A DNA stretch of 64,000 nt from Ahaetulla prasina (GCF_028640845.1 NC_080539.1:369873233-369937232); one strand, 5' to 3'; shown: positions 10,621 through 21,842, counted from the first letter of the stretch. A program made the numbers and translations. The notes: a model not told the origin generated them from the sequence alone.

Positions 10621-11246
10621 CTAACCAGAGCATATAAAACATTTGCTAGACCAATTCTTGAATACAGCTCGACTGTCTGGAACCCACACCTCATTTTTCG
10701 GACATCAATACGATTGAACATGTCCAGAAATATTTTACAAGAAGAATTCTCCACTCCTCTGAATACAACAAAATACCTTATGCCACCAGACTTGAAATCC
10801 TGGGTTTAGAAAATTTAGAACTACGCCGTCTTCGACATGACTTGAGTTTAACTCATAGAATCATCTGTTACAATGTCCTTCCTGTTGAAGACTACTTCAG
10901 CTTCAATTGCAACAATACACGAGCACAAAATAGATTTAAGCTTAATGTGAACCTTTCCAATCTTGATTGCAGAAAATATGACTTCTGCAACAGAGTTATT
11001 AACACTTGGAACACACTACCTGACTCTGTGGTCTCTTCCCAAAATCCCCAAAGCTTTAACCAAAAACTGTCTACTATTGACCTCACCCCATTCCTAAGAG
11101 GCCTATACAAGCGTGCCTACCGTTCCTGTCCTATTTTTTCCTTTCGTTATATCCAATTAATATAGTTATTAAATACTCAAACTTATATATATACACTTAT
11201 ATGCTGTATAGTTATTTCATGCTTACGCTTATATATACTGTGTGAC

Positions 11247-11293
<47 letters not shown>

Positions 11294-11300
11294 AAGAGGG
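10612..11300 (+). mobile_element. LINE 3' part (plus), same family, head-to-head
   Basis: Plus-strand frames encode LTRAYKTFARPILEYSSTVW, SLTHRIICYNVLPVEDYFSF and KYDFCNRVINTWNTLPDSVV, the C-terminal end of a CR1-superfamily reverse transcriptase protein. The cgtgcctaccgttcctgtcc tail and (AAAT)n follow. It is frameshifted near 10740. Confidence 0.8.
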
Positions 11301-11479
11301 ATAGCTGAGCCTTTGGATTGACAGCCTTCCCAGGGCCAGAGTAGAGGCCTCTGCGTAGCTACAGTTTGCCTCAAAATTGGGGTCACTCTTGCAGGCAAGA
11401 TTTTTATCCGACCTTCGTTACTTTAGAAGTTACTCCGGGTGGTAAATATGCTATGATGTTCCTTCCTCCTCCTATTTTC

Positions 11480-12130
11480 CCCAGAACAACGATCTTGCGA
11501 GGTGGGTTGGGCTGGGAGAGAGAGGGACTGGCCCAAAGTCACCCAAGCCGCTTTCATGGCTAAGGCAGGATTCGAACTCCCAGTCTCCTAGCGATTGGCC
11601 CAAAGATATCAGGCCAGCTTTCATGCTTTCAGTGGGATTAGAACTCACCGTCTCCTGTGATTGGGCTAAAGTCACCCAACTGGTTTTCATGCCTACGGTG
11701 GGACTATAATTCACCGTCACCTGGTGATTGGCCCAAAGACACCTGGCCAGCTTTCATACCTAAAGGACTGGAACTCCCAGTCTCCTGGCGATTGGCCCAT
11801 CATTAACTGGTTTTCATGCCTAAAGTGGGATTAGAACTCACCATCGCCTGGTGATTGGCCCAAAGTCACCCAACTGGTTTTCATGCCTACAATGGGACTA
11901 GAACTCCCAGTCACCTGGTGATTGGCCCAAAGACATCTGGCCAGTTTCCATGCCTACAGTGGGACTAGAACTCCCAGTCTCCTGGTGATTGGCCCATCAT
12001 TAACTGGTTTTCATGCCTAAGGTGGGACTAGAACTCACCATCGCCTGCTGATTGGCCCAAAGACATCCAGCCGGCTTTCACGCCTAAAGCAAAATTCGAA
12101 CACGCCATCTCCTGTTTTGTTAGCCGCTTA
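11480..12130 (-). repeat. SINE-derived minisatellite, ~60-65 bp unit
   Basis: About ten degenerate units on the minus strand read ggtgagttctagtcccac, then taggcatgaaaaccag, then ttgggtgactttgggccaat. This is an internal segment of a common squamate tRNA-derived SINE (B-box-like agttctagtccc), multiplied in tandem. A similar but separate array lies at 24360-25050 on the other strand. Confidence 0.75.
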
Positions 12131-12269
12131 ACCAGTACAACTAATACATTGATTTCATGGCTGTGTTTTGTTGGTCTACTCCAGCAAACATTTGAATATT
12201 CCTGACAAAATTGGGCTAGCGGTGGAGCAGAATCCATCTGGATTCAGTTCCAAGAGGGGAAAAAGGCAC

Positions 12270-12480
12270 TGGAAACATGGAGACTGTTTGGAAAGATGGT
12301 TTAATGGTGGACAGGATCACATGGTTTGAGATCCTGGGGGGGAAAAAAATATGGGAAAAGATGCTGAGCATGCCTGGGTTTTATGCCCTCTCTGGGCTTT
12401 TGAATTTGAGCTTGTATTCCGATTGGCTGTCAGACTCCCATGGGGCCATGCATGGGTAACTTTGTAGGTTGTCTATGTCT
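12270..12480 (+). repeat. Interspersed repeat shared with 4209-4440
   Basis: Contains gtttggaaagatggtttaat and ggtttgagatcctggggg blocks matching the other copy in inverse. Class not recognised. Confidence 0.45.
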
Positions 12481-12721
12481 TAGGCTTGGTTGAGCCTTGC
12501 TGGGTGATGATGCAATGCAGAGGCTTTGGGCAATTCCTACTATGGAATACATAATCTACATAATCTTTGTTATGTAGAATAGACTGGCCCAGGCCTTAAT
12601 GGCCCATTGACCAAGGTGCGATGAGTTTCTGCCTTCCTTTTAGGGAAAATATTCTGCCCTTTAAATATTTCCTAAAATATCTCATTTTCATAGGAGACCG
12701 GTGGGTGCTACCTTCCTACAA

Positions 12722-12972
12722 TTTTTTTTTTATTTGCATTTATATCCCGCCCTTCTCCGAAGACTCAGGGCGGCTTACACTACGTCAAGCAAGTCTTCAT
12801 CCATTTGTATAGTATATACAAAATCGACTTATTGCCCACAACAATCTGGGTCCTCATTTTACTTACCTTATAAAGGATGGAAGGCTGGGCCTAGTGGGGC
12901 TTGAACCTGCAGTAATTGCAAGCAGCTGCTGTTAATAACAGACTGTCTTACCAGTCTGAACCACAGAGGCCC
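12722..12972 (-). mobile_element. tRNA-derived SINE with L2-like tail
   Basis: The plus strand begins with a T-run and tttatatcccgcccttctcc (the tail) and ends near tctgaaccacagaggccc (the tRNA-like head). The same SINE lies at 39108, 40920, 42960, 56668 (plus), 57568 and 62975. Confidence 0.75.
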
Positions 12973-13299
12973 AATTGCATTAGCTTTTTTTTTTTTAGGC
13001 TGCAGCACATTGCTGGCTCATATTTCAGCGTTGGTACCTGAGCTTTTGGTATTCTTCTGCAAGTGTAGAACCTGACTTTTCTAACCGCTGAATTTCATTT
13101 CTTGGGGTAAGAGTCCAGCGTTCAAGTCTTGTCGAGATCCATCTGGATCGTGAGCCTAGCTTCTGGCGTGTTGGCTGTCTGCAGATTTGATGAGTTCTTT
13201 TTCTATCCCATCATCTAAATTATTTATGAAGACGTCGAAGAGTACTGGGCCTAAGAGAAGAATCTTGGGGTACCCCACTGCATGCTTCTATGTACTGTG

Positions 13300-13515
13300 T
13301 TTTCCAAAAATAAGACCCCGTTTTATGGGCCACTTTTGTGGCCGCTTGCCGCCACTCGCGCACGTCGTCCGACTTCCATTTTGCAGCTGAGAAACAGGCT
13401 GTGGATTGAGGTGCACGGCGGCCCCTGGCTTCCATTTTACCATTTTTACTGATGCGCCTCACCCCACCCTGTATTGGATGGGGTCTTAACTAAGGCTTAT
13501 TTTTGGGGGGGTCAA
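13300..13515. mobile_element. MITE with aaaataagacc termini
   Basis: Left end ttttccaaaaataagacccc and right end ggggtcttaactaaggctta ttt form imperfect inverted repeats, like those of the element at 56933-57357. Confidence 0.5.
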
Positions 13516-13710
13516 AAGACTGACTTGGTAAACAAACCTGGTTCTATAAAGCAAAGATCAATCCTCATTGGCTCTTTTAGGTCACCTGACCACTGATCTG
13601 ACTGCAGTACCACCCCCTGCCAACAGAGGCACTCAGAGCAGAACAGTTGATAAAGCCACAGTGCCCTCTAATGGTGCTAACAGTCATAGAGGATTCCAAA
13701 CACTCTACGC

Positions 13711-13846
13711 CTGGGGTCTTCAACCTTGGTGACTTCAAGCCTGGCGGACTTCAACTCCCAGAATTCCCCAGCCAGCAAAAGCTGGCTGGGGAACTCTGGG
13801 AGTTGAAGTCCGCCAGGCTTAAAGTTGCCAAGGTTGGAGACCCCAG
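13711..13846. repeat. Palindromic foldback element
   Basis: Left arm ctggggtcttcaaccttgg...cttcaactcccagaattcc and right arm its inverse (gggagttgaag...gttggagaccccag) fold into one long hairpin with a short loop. It is one of about fifteen copies or halves in this window. Confidence 0.85.
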
Positions 13847-14549
13847 CTCTACGCAATGTTTTCACCGGAGACTTTTAAACTGATAAGATTTCAACAATCA
13901 TTTTTATTTTCAGCCGCAGTGGGTTTGCGTGCTGGCCAAAATAAACAAAAACCGAAGGAAATTAAGGAATCTACAAAGGCAGTAATGAAGCGGTCGCAGT
14001 TTAACCAACAATCTGATTTTTTTATTTGAAAAGGCACAGCTATTACATTTTCAATACAGAATTTTTGTCTCAGTTCCTCTTAATATAGGGTCAAGTGATT
14101 AATAAAACACACGGAGCCAACAAGATTTCTCTCTCTCTCTCTTCTCTGTCTCTAAAGGAATATATACAAACACGAAAAAAATTTCTCTTTGTCGTAAAAT
14201 TTATTTGGGGGAAATCGGAGGGGGGCAGGAAGAGAAAAAAGTCGAGAACTAGCATTACGGAAAGATAGAATAGCTGCAGGATCCTTGGGATGTTTTTAAG
14301 AAATGGGAAGGGGCATCCAGGAGCCCCCCCTTCCCCTCACATCCTTTCCCACCCACCCACCCCTCAAACTCCCTGAATTTCAAACCATCCGGCTGAGAAA
14401 AGGGAGTTGAGCCATCATTTCAAGATAAGATTTCCAAATTCCAACTTCTTTTAACCGAAAGAAAAAATAAAAAAGGGAAAGGAAACAGCAAGGCAGGTTA
14501 AAAAACAACACGCCATTGAGAGGTTCACCCAGAGGCAGAGATTACCCAA

Positions 14550-14602
14550 CTAATATATTTATATATTTATATATATTTATATATATATGTATATATATAA
14601 AA
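14550..14602. repeat. AT-rich (TATA)n stretch in the probable 3' UTR
   Basis: Imperfect atatatttatatat run. It may be part of the transcribed TLE5 3' UTR. Confidence 0.7.
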
Positions 14603-15164
14603 TTTTTGCTTCTGTGCTACCTTAAAAACGAGACATGCATAATGACAAAGGTGCTTGCTTAGCTAAAACAGTGCTGGTGGGAGCAGAGGGAGGGGCCAGC
14701 GAGAGAGGAGTCGAGCGGGGCAGGGGGTTGGGGTGGGGAAGGGGCTTCGCAAAGCCCAGATACTGCTTGCGATTGTTGGGGAGGGAGGGTTGGTCAGTGG
14801 CGATATGGATCAAATTTAAAGCAAAGAGAGTTCTGCAGGGGAGAGCCCCCATCGGCAGATGTGAGCTAAGTGCCTCCAAGGAGGGGGGGGGGAAAGCAAA
14901 TTAAAAATATCGAAGTGGAGTCCAGTGGGATCTGGCAGTTTGCAAATTATCCAATGCGGAGGTAGTCTGACAGGGTCGGCCCCAGCCAGAACCCTTGCAA
15001 GCCCCCCCACCCCGCCCCAGGAGTCAATCTGGCTTGCTTTTCAAGGAAATCGGCGGGACGTATTATCCATTCAGGTCCAGCTGCTCAAGTGACCGCCCAA
15101 AATCAAACAAGACAACCCTGCAGTGCGGGAGAGTCTTTTAAGAGGTTGATCCCGTTTGCTTTGA

Positions 15165-15550
15165 GCGCAGGTCATCCTCAACTTACAGCCACAACTGAGA
15201 ATTTCCACAGCTAAGCAAGGCGGTGCTTTAAGGGAGTCACACCCAATGTTATTATATCCGGTTGCCGTGGTTGTTAAGCAAATCACCGTGGGGGTTGTTA
15301 AGTGAATCCAGTTTTACTTATGGGCTTTGCTTCTTGGAAACCAGCTGGGAAGGTCGCGAGCGGGAGAAATCACATGATCCCGGGGACGCTACAAACTTCA
15401 AAAATATGCGCCAGTTGTCACAGCGTCCAGGGATGGTTGCAATGGCCGTATGAGTGGAAGGGCTGGTGGTTAAAAGTCACGTTTTTCAGTGCCGCGGCCT
15501 CTTTGAATGATCACTAAATGAACGGCTGTAAGTTGAGGACCAGCTGTAAT
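15165..15550. repeat. gtcctcgacttacgac repeat copy
   Basis: Starts at caggtcatcctcaacttaca and ends near acggctgtaagttgaggacc. Imperfect inverted termini and inner phrases match the copy at 19315. Confidence 0.55.
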
Positions 15551-15670
15551 GAGCTTCCTGGCTCTGAGGACTTGCAGCTGCTGAGGACTTGCAAGTAAGG
15601 GCGAGTTTGCTGGATCTAGGATTTCTTTTGCAAGGGGTGTGTGTGTGTAATCCACACGGGGTAAGTAAAT

Positions 15671-15852
15671 CAGGGGTCTCCGACTGTGGCGACTTTAAGA
15701 CTTGTGGACTTCAACCCCCAGAATTCCTCAGCCAGCTTGGTTCTTTTAAGACTTGTGGACTTCAACTCCCAGAGTTCCTCAGCTTTGCTGGCTGAGGAAC
15801 TCTGGGACTTGAAGTCCACAAGTCTTAAAAGAGCCAAGTTTGCAGATCCCTG
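15671..15852. repeat. Foldback element with an internally repeated arm
   Basis: The left arm (ttaagacttgtggacttcaa) occurs twice before the inverse right arm, so one arm has been duplicated. Confidence 0.75.
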
Positions 15853-16559
15853 ACCTAGGTCATGCTTTAGTAAAAGTGAGGCTGAGGGATTCTGGGAGTT
15901 GAAGTCCACCCATTTTAAAGGGGCCGAGGTTGAGATATACAGGCTGGGAGGGTGCCAGCGACTGGTCCTCCCCACCTATGGCTGAAAACCTTCCAGCTGG
16001 GATCTCTTGGGGGAGGGGGATTTTCCCAGGATCTCTGGTTTTCTAGGATTGGGCAAACCCACATCCTTCCTTCCCCTTGGATAACTAACCCGGTTTGTTA
16101 GTTTCTTGCAAAAAAAGCCTGGGAAAGGATGGATGGATGGATGTGGGGGAGGGAGTAACCCAGTTTAAGAACGCATCGTGGATATTCGGATGCTGGCTTA
16201 ACCCTTTGGAATTCATTTAAAGGGAGGACTGGAGATAGAAAGGGGGGAGGAAGGTCAAACCCCTCCCCCACCTGAACCCCCCAACATGCACGCAAAAGGC
16301 CCCAAATTGCTCGGGGAATCGTTCCTGCCTGCTATGGGGCCTGGAATGGAGACGGGGCAGGAAAAGGAGGGGGGCTAAAATGTTATTGCTGCAATTCTGT
16401 CTCGCCCCTCGTGTGCCCCCTCCACGAAGAATCGTGGTTTGCCCGCCAGCCCCGGAATTGGATTAAATGCGTCATCTTCTGCCTCCCACCACCGCCACCA
16501 GGATCGCCCCACGCTGCCCACTGCTCCCCCCCTCCCTCCCCCGACCGGACAAGCTCCAC

Positions 16560-16781
16560 CTAGTCAGATTTTTCCCCGTCGTCTTCTTGGTGGGCGTCTC
16601 CGTCGTGGCCGTTCTTGTCTTCCTTGCAGAGGTGGGCCTGGGAGCCCAGCGCCGAGAGGGAAAGCAGGCCGGTGCTGGCGCTCACGGCGGGCAGGGAGGG
16701 GGCCTGCAGGCCCACGGAGAGCGGGGTGAGGGGCAAGGCCAGCGCCTGCAGCTGAGAGAGCTGATGGGCTTGGAGTTGCTG
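16560..16781 (-). CDS. TLE5: TLE5 terminal coding exon 7 (residues 125-197, stop)
   Basis: The acceptor CCCCTATAG precedes codons for QQLQAHQLSQLQALALPLTP, and the exon continues through SVGLQAPSLPAVSASTGLLS and LSALGSQAHLCKEDKNGHDG to the acidic end HQEDDGEKSD and TAG. It supplies the end of the Q domain and the glycine/proline-rich GP-like region where TLE5 stops. The exon is very GC-rich. Relative to the mammalian protein as I recall it, there are a few Pro/Ser/Ala/Thr changes and a Cys in AHLCKED. The total coding length of 197 residues equals the family norm. Confidence 0.95.
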   Translation of the reverse strand, partial: QQLQAHQLSQLQALALPLTPLSVGLQAPSLPAVSASTGLLSLSALGSQAHLCKEDKNGHDGDAHQEDDGEKSD

Positions 16782-16924
16782 CTATAGGGGAAACCCAGGA
16801 GAGAAAAACAAGACGAGAAATAAAAATGAGTTTCACTCGTTCTTCCGATCGTTGCTACAGGTAGTCCTCGACTTACGACTCTTCGTTTAGTGACCGTTCA
16901 GTTCCAACGGCACTGAAAATAGCA

Positions 16925-17390
16925 ATAGGAATAGCATTTAGACTTATATACCGCTTCACAGCCCACTCGTGAGTGGTTTACAGGGTCAGCCCAGCCTCTT
17001 GCCCCCAACAATCTGGGTCTTCATTTTACCAACTTCGGAAGGATGGAAGGCTGAGTCAACTTTGAGCCGGTCAGGATCGAACTGATGGCAGTGGGCAGTC
17101 ACCCTGAAATACTGCATTCTCACCACTGTGCCATCCCCATCGGTCGGTCCTTCCTTCCTTTCCACTTAGCACTTAAACTTAACAGCCCTCTCTAAGCAGT
17201 TTACAGAGTCAGCCTCTGGCCCCCAATAATCTAGGTCCTCATCTTACCGACCTCAGAAAGATGGAAGGCTGGGTCAACCCTGAGTCTGGTGAGATTCTAT
17301 CTGCCAAATTGCAGGCAGCTGGCAGGCAGTTGAAATAGCCTGCAGTACTGCACTCTAACCACTGAGCCATCGCGGCTCACAAAAAGTGTG
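16925..17390 (-). mobile_element. SINE pair, inverse orientation
   Basis: Two consecutive similar segments (gtttacagggtcagccc / gtttacagagtcagcctc, aatctgggtcttcatttta / aatctaggtcctcatctta) end in the tRNA-like ctctaaccactgagccat. They lie inside a copy of the gtcctcgacttacgac repeat that begins at 16858. Confidence 0.6.
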
Positions 17391-17476
17391 ACTTAAACGG
17401 CTGTTTTTCATACTTATGACCATTGCAGCACCTCCAATTCTGGGAATTCCAAGTCCACACATCTTAAAGGCATTTA

Positions 17477-18272
17477 CAGGTAGTCCTCAACTTACCACAG
17501 TTCGTTTAGTGACCATTCAACGCTACAAAGGCATTGAAAAAAAGTGACTGTATTTCTCCACTGTCACATGATCAACATTTGGAGGCTCGGCAGCTAGTTC
17601 GTGTTTATGACGGTTGCAGTGTCCCGGGGTTCACTTTTGCGACCTTCTGACAAGCAAAGTCAATGGGAAAATCCGATTCACTTAACAACCGTGTTACTAA
17701 CTTAACAATTACAGCGATTCGCTTAACAACCGTGGCAAGAAAGGCCGTAGAATGGGACAACATTCGCCAATGTCTCGCTTAGCAACAGAAATGTTGGGTA
17801 AAGTGACCAGATTTCAGCGATGGCAAAGTGGGACACCATTGACGGGGGTGGGTGGGTGGGGGTCTGAAGGAGGAGGAGCGGCTACTGCTTCTCGGCTCTT
17901 CCAGGCAGGCTCGGCTCTCCTCAGCTCTCCTCTCAGCTCTTCCAGGCAGCCTCCAGTGGACGAAGTCAAGCGGCGTCTCTCCTCCGCCCGCTATCGCGAG
18001 AGCGGGCGATCTCGCGCCCCCTTCTCCGCCTCCTCCTCCTCCTCTTGCGTTGCTGCCTCCCATTTTCAGAATGGGAGTGAATGGAGTCTGTATCTGAAGG
18101 TGGGACTTTTTTTAAAAAAATGTTTTTTTTAAAAAATCGGGACATTTTTGAAATGCCGCGGGACGCGGGACAAATTATTAAAAAAAGGGACTGTCCTGCC
18201 AAAAGTGGGACGTCTGGTCACTATAATGTTGGGCTCACTTGTGGTCCTAAGTCGAGGACTACCTGTATGGGT
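17477..18272. repeat. gtcctcgacttacgac repeat, split by a hAT element
   Basis: The left part starts caggtagtcctcaacttacc (17477) and runs to 17798. The right part (18226-18272) ends ctaagtcgaggactacctgt. The terminal 18-20 bp are inverted repeats of each other. The gap is filled by the element at 17799-18225. Confidence 0.8.
17799..18225. mobile_element. Non-autonomous hAT-type element with perfect 8-bp target duplication
   Basis: The ends TAAAGTGACCAGA and TCTGGTCACTATA form terminal inverted repeats. They are flanked by ATGTTGGG at 17791-17798 and again at 18226-18233. Eight-base duplications are the hallmark of hAT transposition. The 427-bp interior is GC-rich in its middle and has no transposase. 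Confidence 0.88.
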
Positions 18273-18332
18273 TTCCCATCCAATAAAATGCAGGTACAAA
18301 TGATCCTCGATTTACGACCGTCTGCTTAGCAA

Positions 18333-18868
18333 CTGTTCTACCTAAAATTAGAACTGCAGAAAAAATAATTGCTACCAACCTGCCTTTCATTGAGGACCTG
18401 TATACTGCACGAATCAAGAAGAGGGCCGTGAAAATATTTGCAGATCCCTCACATCCTGGACATAAACTGTTTCAACCCCTACCCTCAAAACGACGCTATA
18501 GAGCACTGCACACCAGAACAACTAGACACAAGGACAGTTTTTTCCCGAAGGCCATCACTCTGCTAAACAAATAATTCCATCAACACTGTCAGACTATTTA
18601 CTGAATCTGCACTACTATTAATCTTCTCATCGTTCCCATCACCCATCTCTTTCCACTTATGACTGTATGACTATAACTTGTTGCTGGCAATCCTTATGAT
18701 TTATATTGATATATTGATCATCAATTGTGTTGTAAATGTTGTACCTTGATGAACGTATCTTTTCTTTTATGTACACTGAGAGCGTATGCACCAAGACAAA
18801 TTCCTTGTGTGTCCAATCACACTTGGCCAATAAAATTCTATTCTATTCTATTCTAATTCTAAAAAAAG
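18333..18868 (+). mobile_element. AATAG-tailed LINE 3' end
   Basis: Encodes the C terminus (LPFIEDLYTARIKKRAVKIF, HPGHKLFQ, RRYRALHTRTTRHKDSFFPK) and then the full 3' end to cttggccaataaaattctat and (TTCTA)n. It is 5' truncated and probably of the CR1/L3 type known from snakes. Confidence 0.82.
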
Positions 18869-19314
18869 GGAGGAGCGGGTCATAGGTCATGAGGCTTGTA
18901 AAGGGTTAGGTCATTACATGACTGGCACAAATTTTACAGCCGTTTTTGGGTTAGTCATTAAGCGAACACTGTGGTCCTTAAGCGAACTCACTGTTCACTA
19001 AGGGGGACATTTTTGTGGAAAACTGACATTGATTTTCAGCAAAAAACGGCAGGACGCAGGGTCAGTTTGCAGAGTGTCTGAAATGTGGGCATTTGACTAT
19101 GGCAGAGGTAGCCACTGTAGGCTGTAAATTACTTTGAGAGGGGAAGGAGGTCGGTTGTAACTTTGAAACATTGCTAAATGACCCATGGTAACTTCAGGAC
19201 TACCTGCAATTGTCACCTTTTGGCTAAAGACAATTAAAATGGACAGCAATCAAGTTTAATAGCACCAGATGGAACAGATGGTAGGATGAGGCAGTGTTAA
19301 CTATGTATGGGTTA

Positions 19315-19715
19315 CAGGCAGTCCTCGACTTACGACCACAATGGAGCCGAACATTTCTGTTGCTGAGTGAGATGCTTGTTAAGTGAATTTTTTGCCCTAT
19401 TTTACGACTTTTCTTATCATCGTTGTTAAGTGAATCACTGCAGTTGTTAAATTAGTAACATGGCTGTTAAGTGAATCTGGCTTCCCCATTGACTTTGCTG
19501 GTCTGCAGGTCGCAAAAAGGGATCACGTGACCCTGGGACACTGCGACCGTCATAAATATGAATCAGTTGTCAAGCGTCTGAATTTTGATCACGTGACCAT
19601 GGGGATGCTACAATGGTCATAAGTGTGAAAAAAGGTCATAACGTAAGTAAGTGCTTTTTTTCAGTGCTTTTTCGAATGGTCACTAAACAAACTGTTTAAG
19701 TTGAAGACTACCAGT
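19315..19715. repeat. gtcctcgacttacgac repeat, near full-length copy
   Basis: A ~400-bp unit from caggcagtcctcgacttacg to aagttgaagactaccagta, with short inverted termini, several gttaagtgaat phrases and two cacgtgac motifs. Other copies lie at about 22740-22960, 28218-28782, 30040-30640, 31470-31735, 31822-32215, 36399-36735, 40640-40920 and 42685-43318. Confidence 0.75.
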
Positions 19716-20370
19716 ACTGACTCAGCCTCCATTGCTCAATATGCAAACTTATTAATATTATAGGGTTTTTTTTTTACGACCCTGTGATTCCTTTATGCGG
19801 GGTGGAGTTGGGGCAACTGAATGAAGCTTAGTGTTTACCAGCCGTATGCCCTTCCTGACACCTACAAGGAGTTTGCAGCAGATATTTTCTCTTTGTGCCC
19901 TGAGAAACATCCGCCAGCTGCCTAGGATTGAACTCTCAACCTTCCGAGTGCGAGGTTGAGCACTCTAGGTCACCACGCTGCTCAATATTATATAACATAT
20001 AATTACATAATATACAATTATTAAAGTTTGCATGCTCAGATGTGGTTCTTGCTCAATAAAGTAACAAACCTGTTGATGTGGCTGGACATATCAATTAAAT
20101 TAGATTTAATTAAATTTTAAAATTAAATTAAATCCCACCCAACCGCCCGCATCTATCTAGTTCTGGTCTCTGTTTTTAAATAGGCACTGCTGTATGTAAC
20201 ACTGCCTTTTTCCTCCAAGGAGAAATCCAAAGCATTCCTGATTCTTCGCCATCATCCTCACAAGAGCCCTGTAAAGTAGGCCAATCCATGCAGGAAAGCA
20301 CCCTGATTTGGAGGGGAACAGAACCTAAGCAAGATACTCTCAGTATTTCTCAATCTTGAGTCCTTTAAAG

Positions 20371-20680
20371 CAGGGTTCTTCAACCTAGGGAACTTTAAGA
20401 CCTGTTGACTTCAACTCCCAGAATTCCTCAACCAGCAATGCTGGCTGAGGAATTCTGGGAGTTGAAATCCACAGGTCTTAAAGTGCCCTAGGTTGGAGAC
20501 CCTTGCTTTAAAAGATGTGTGGACTTCCATTTTCCCAGAAGCGCTGGGGAATTCTGGGAGTTGAAGTCCACAGGTCTTAAAGAGGCCTAGGTTGGAGACC
20601 CCTGCTTTAAAAGATGCGTGGACTTCCATTTTCCCAGAAGTGCTGGGGAATTCTGGGAATTGAAGTCCACAGGTCTTAAA
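20371..20680. repeat. Foldback element plus two extra right arms
   Basis: A complete foldback (20371-20505) is followed by two more copies of the right arm (ctgggagttgaagtccacag) at about 20550 and 20650, each preceded by gatgtgtggacttccattttcc-like spacer. Confidence 0.75.
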
Positions 20681-20769
20681 ATCTATGAAGACTCCCAGTC
20701 CTCCTCAGTCCTCAGTTGACAGTTCCCAAAGGTGCTGTCAACTTCAAAACGGACTGGGCCTGTCAGCAG

Positions 20770-20970
20770 CCATTTTTCTGTTTTTCAACTTTTTCACACT
20801 TTTGGGAGGGTGACGGGAGGGAGCTTCGGAATGTCAGACCAGACATCAACAGCTTACTATCTCGTGGGAACCATCTGTCTGAGATGGTGTAGGGTTTTCC
20901 TGCCTGGGCAGGGGGTTGGACTAGAAGGCCTCCAAGGTCCCTTCCAACTCTGTTGTTATTATTATTATTA
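20770..20970 (+). mobile_element. CR1-type LINE 3' end
   Basis: gggttttcctgcctgggcag, ggttggactagaaggcctcc and ggtcccttccaactctg, then (TTA)n. Confidence 0.65.
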
Positions 20971-21539
20971 AGGTCATCGTACCAGGTGCTGGCCAGAGAT
21001 TTGGAAGCGGTTACTAAGAAGATGCCAAGAACATCTAACTGGACAATGTGACTGTGCGGCGGAGGGAGGGAGCAGTCTAATCTTTAATTATACTGAAAAA
21101 GTGCAGGAAACAGCCTGAGCTGGTTTGCATTTCAAACACCACCGAAAAGGATGCACTCCATAAAGCTGTTATTTGAGACTGAAACTCTGGTCATCAATTC
21201 TTTATTCTTCGACCATCGGGAAGGAGATATAGAAGCGGAGCCAGCTGCACAAACGGGCTGAAGAACAGTTTTTATCCGTGGGCTGTCAAGACTCCTGAAT
21301 GCGAAATAACATCGGAACTACGTAGTACGATGGACTTGCAGGGCCGGCGCAACGTGTAACATGTTTACACTGGTGCAATAGGACCGGGGGAAGTTAATAT
21401 GATTTATTGTTTTAGGGATTTTCTGTCTTCACTGTGAGTTGTATTGTGTTGGGGGGGGGGGATGAACTGAGGGAGCTCAACCAATCTCATTGTACATATG
21501 TTGTGCACTGACAATAAAGATTTGAAATGAAAAAAAAAA

Positions 21540-21720
21540 GCCAAAAGTCTCAGAGTTGCTGGATTGGTTGGGTTCAGTGGTGAGTTACTACCGGTTCCCC
21601 CCGGTTCGGGAGAACTGGTAGCAGCGGCGGGAAGCTCCACCCACCCGCCTGAACGCTTCTGACCATGAACGAACCGGTTGCGATGGGTTTTGAAACCCGC
21701 CCCTGGTTGGGTTCATTCAT
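21540..21720. mobile_element. Short hAT-type MITE (element 21575-21705) with 8-bp target duplication
   Basis: The element runs from CAGTGGTGAG to GCGGGTTTC-inverse (cccgcccctg), 131 bp, between two copies of GTTGGGTT (21567-21574 and 21706-21713). The accggttc interior matches the elements at 1142, 3672 and 54650. Confidence 0.78.
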
Positions 21721-21739
21721 TTGGAACCTTGACAGGTGC

Positions 21740-21830
21740 TTTTTCAAAAGGAATTTGTTTTTCCTCGAAGACGTTTCGCTTCTCATCCCTGAAGCTTCTT
21801 CAGTTCTGACTGAGCGGAAGGAAGTTGGAA
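21740..21830 (-). mobile_element. Fragment with hammerhead-like block
   Basis: The minus strand reads ctgaagaagcttcagggatg, then agaagcgaaacgtcttc. The same block occurs at 34155 (plus), 58111-58145 (minus) and 58581-58620 (plus). It is likely the 3' end of a Penelope-like family different from that at 8513. Confidence 0.45.
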
Positions 21831-21842
21831 GGACGAATATTC

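Larger units (their letters stand above)
14000..16559 (-). other. TLE5: Probable TLE5 3' UTR and downstream flank
   Basis: Sequence following the TLE5 stop codon. A gene-strand AATAAA lies at 14021-14026 and another at 14200-14205, both in AT-rich context near 14.0-14.6 kb; these are candidate poly(A) signals. The stretch between includes a foldback element (about 15671-15852) and a fragment of the gtcctcgacttacgac repeat (about 15165-15545). The real UTR may therefore be shorter or carry these insertions. An upstream poly(A) site cannot be ruled out without RNA data. Confidence 0.5.

Noticed and set aside
13900..14010. Searching for TLE2 or GNA11 exons at the window ends (the neighbours in mammals)
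   Set aside because: No WD40 or G-alpha coding block was found at either end. Both flanks are filled with repeats, so any neighbours must lie outside.
16439..16787. Plus-strand Arg/Pro-rich frames opposite TLE5 exon 7
   Set aside because: Antisense shadows of a GC-rich exon whose minus-strand frame is the conserved protein.
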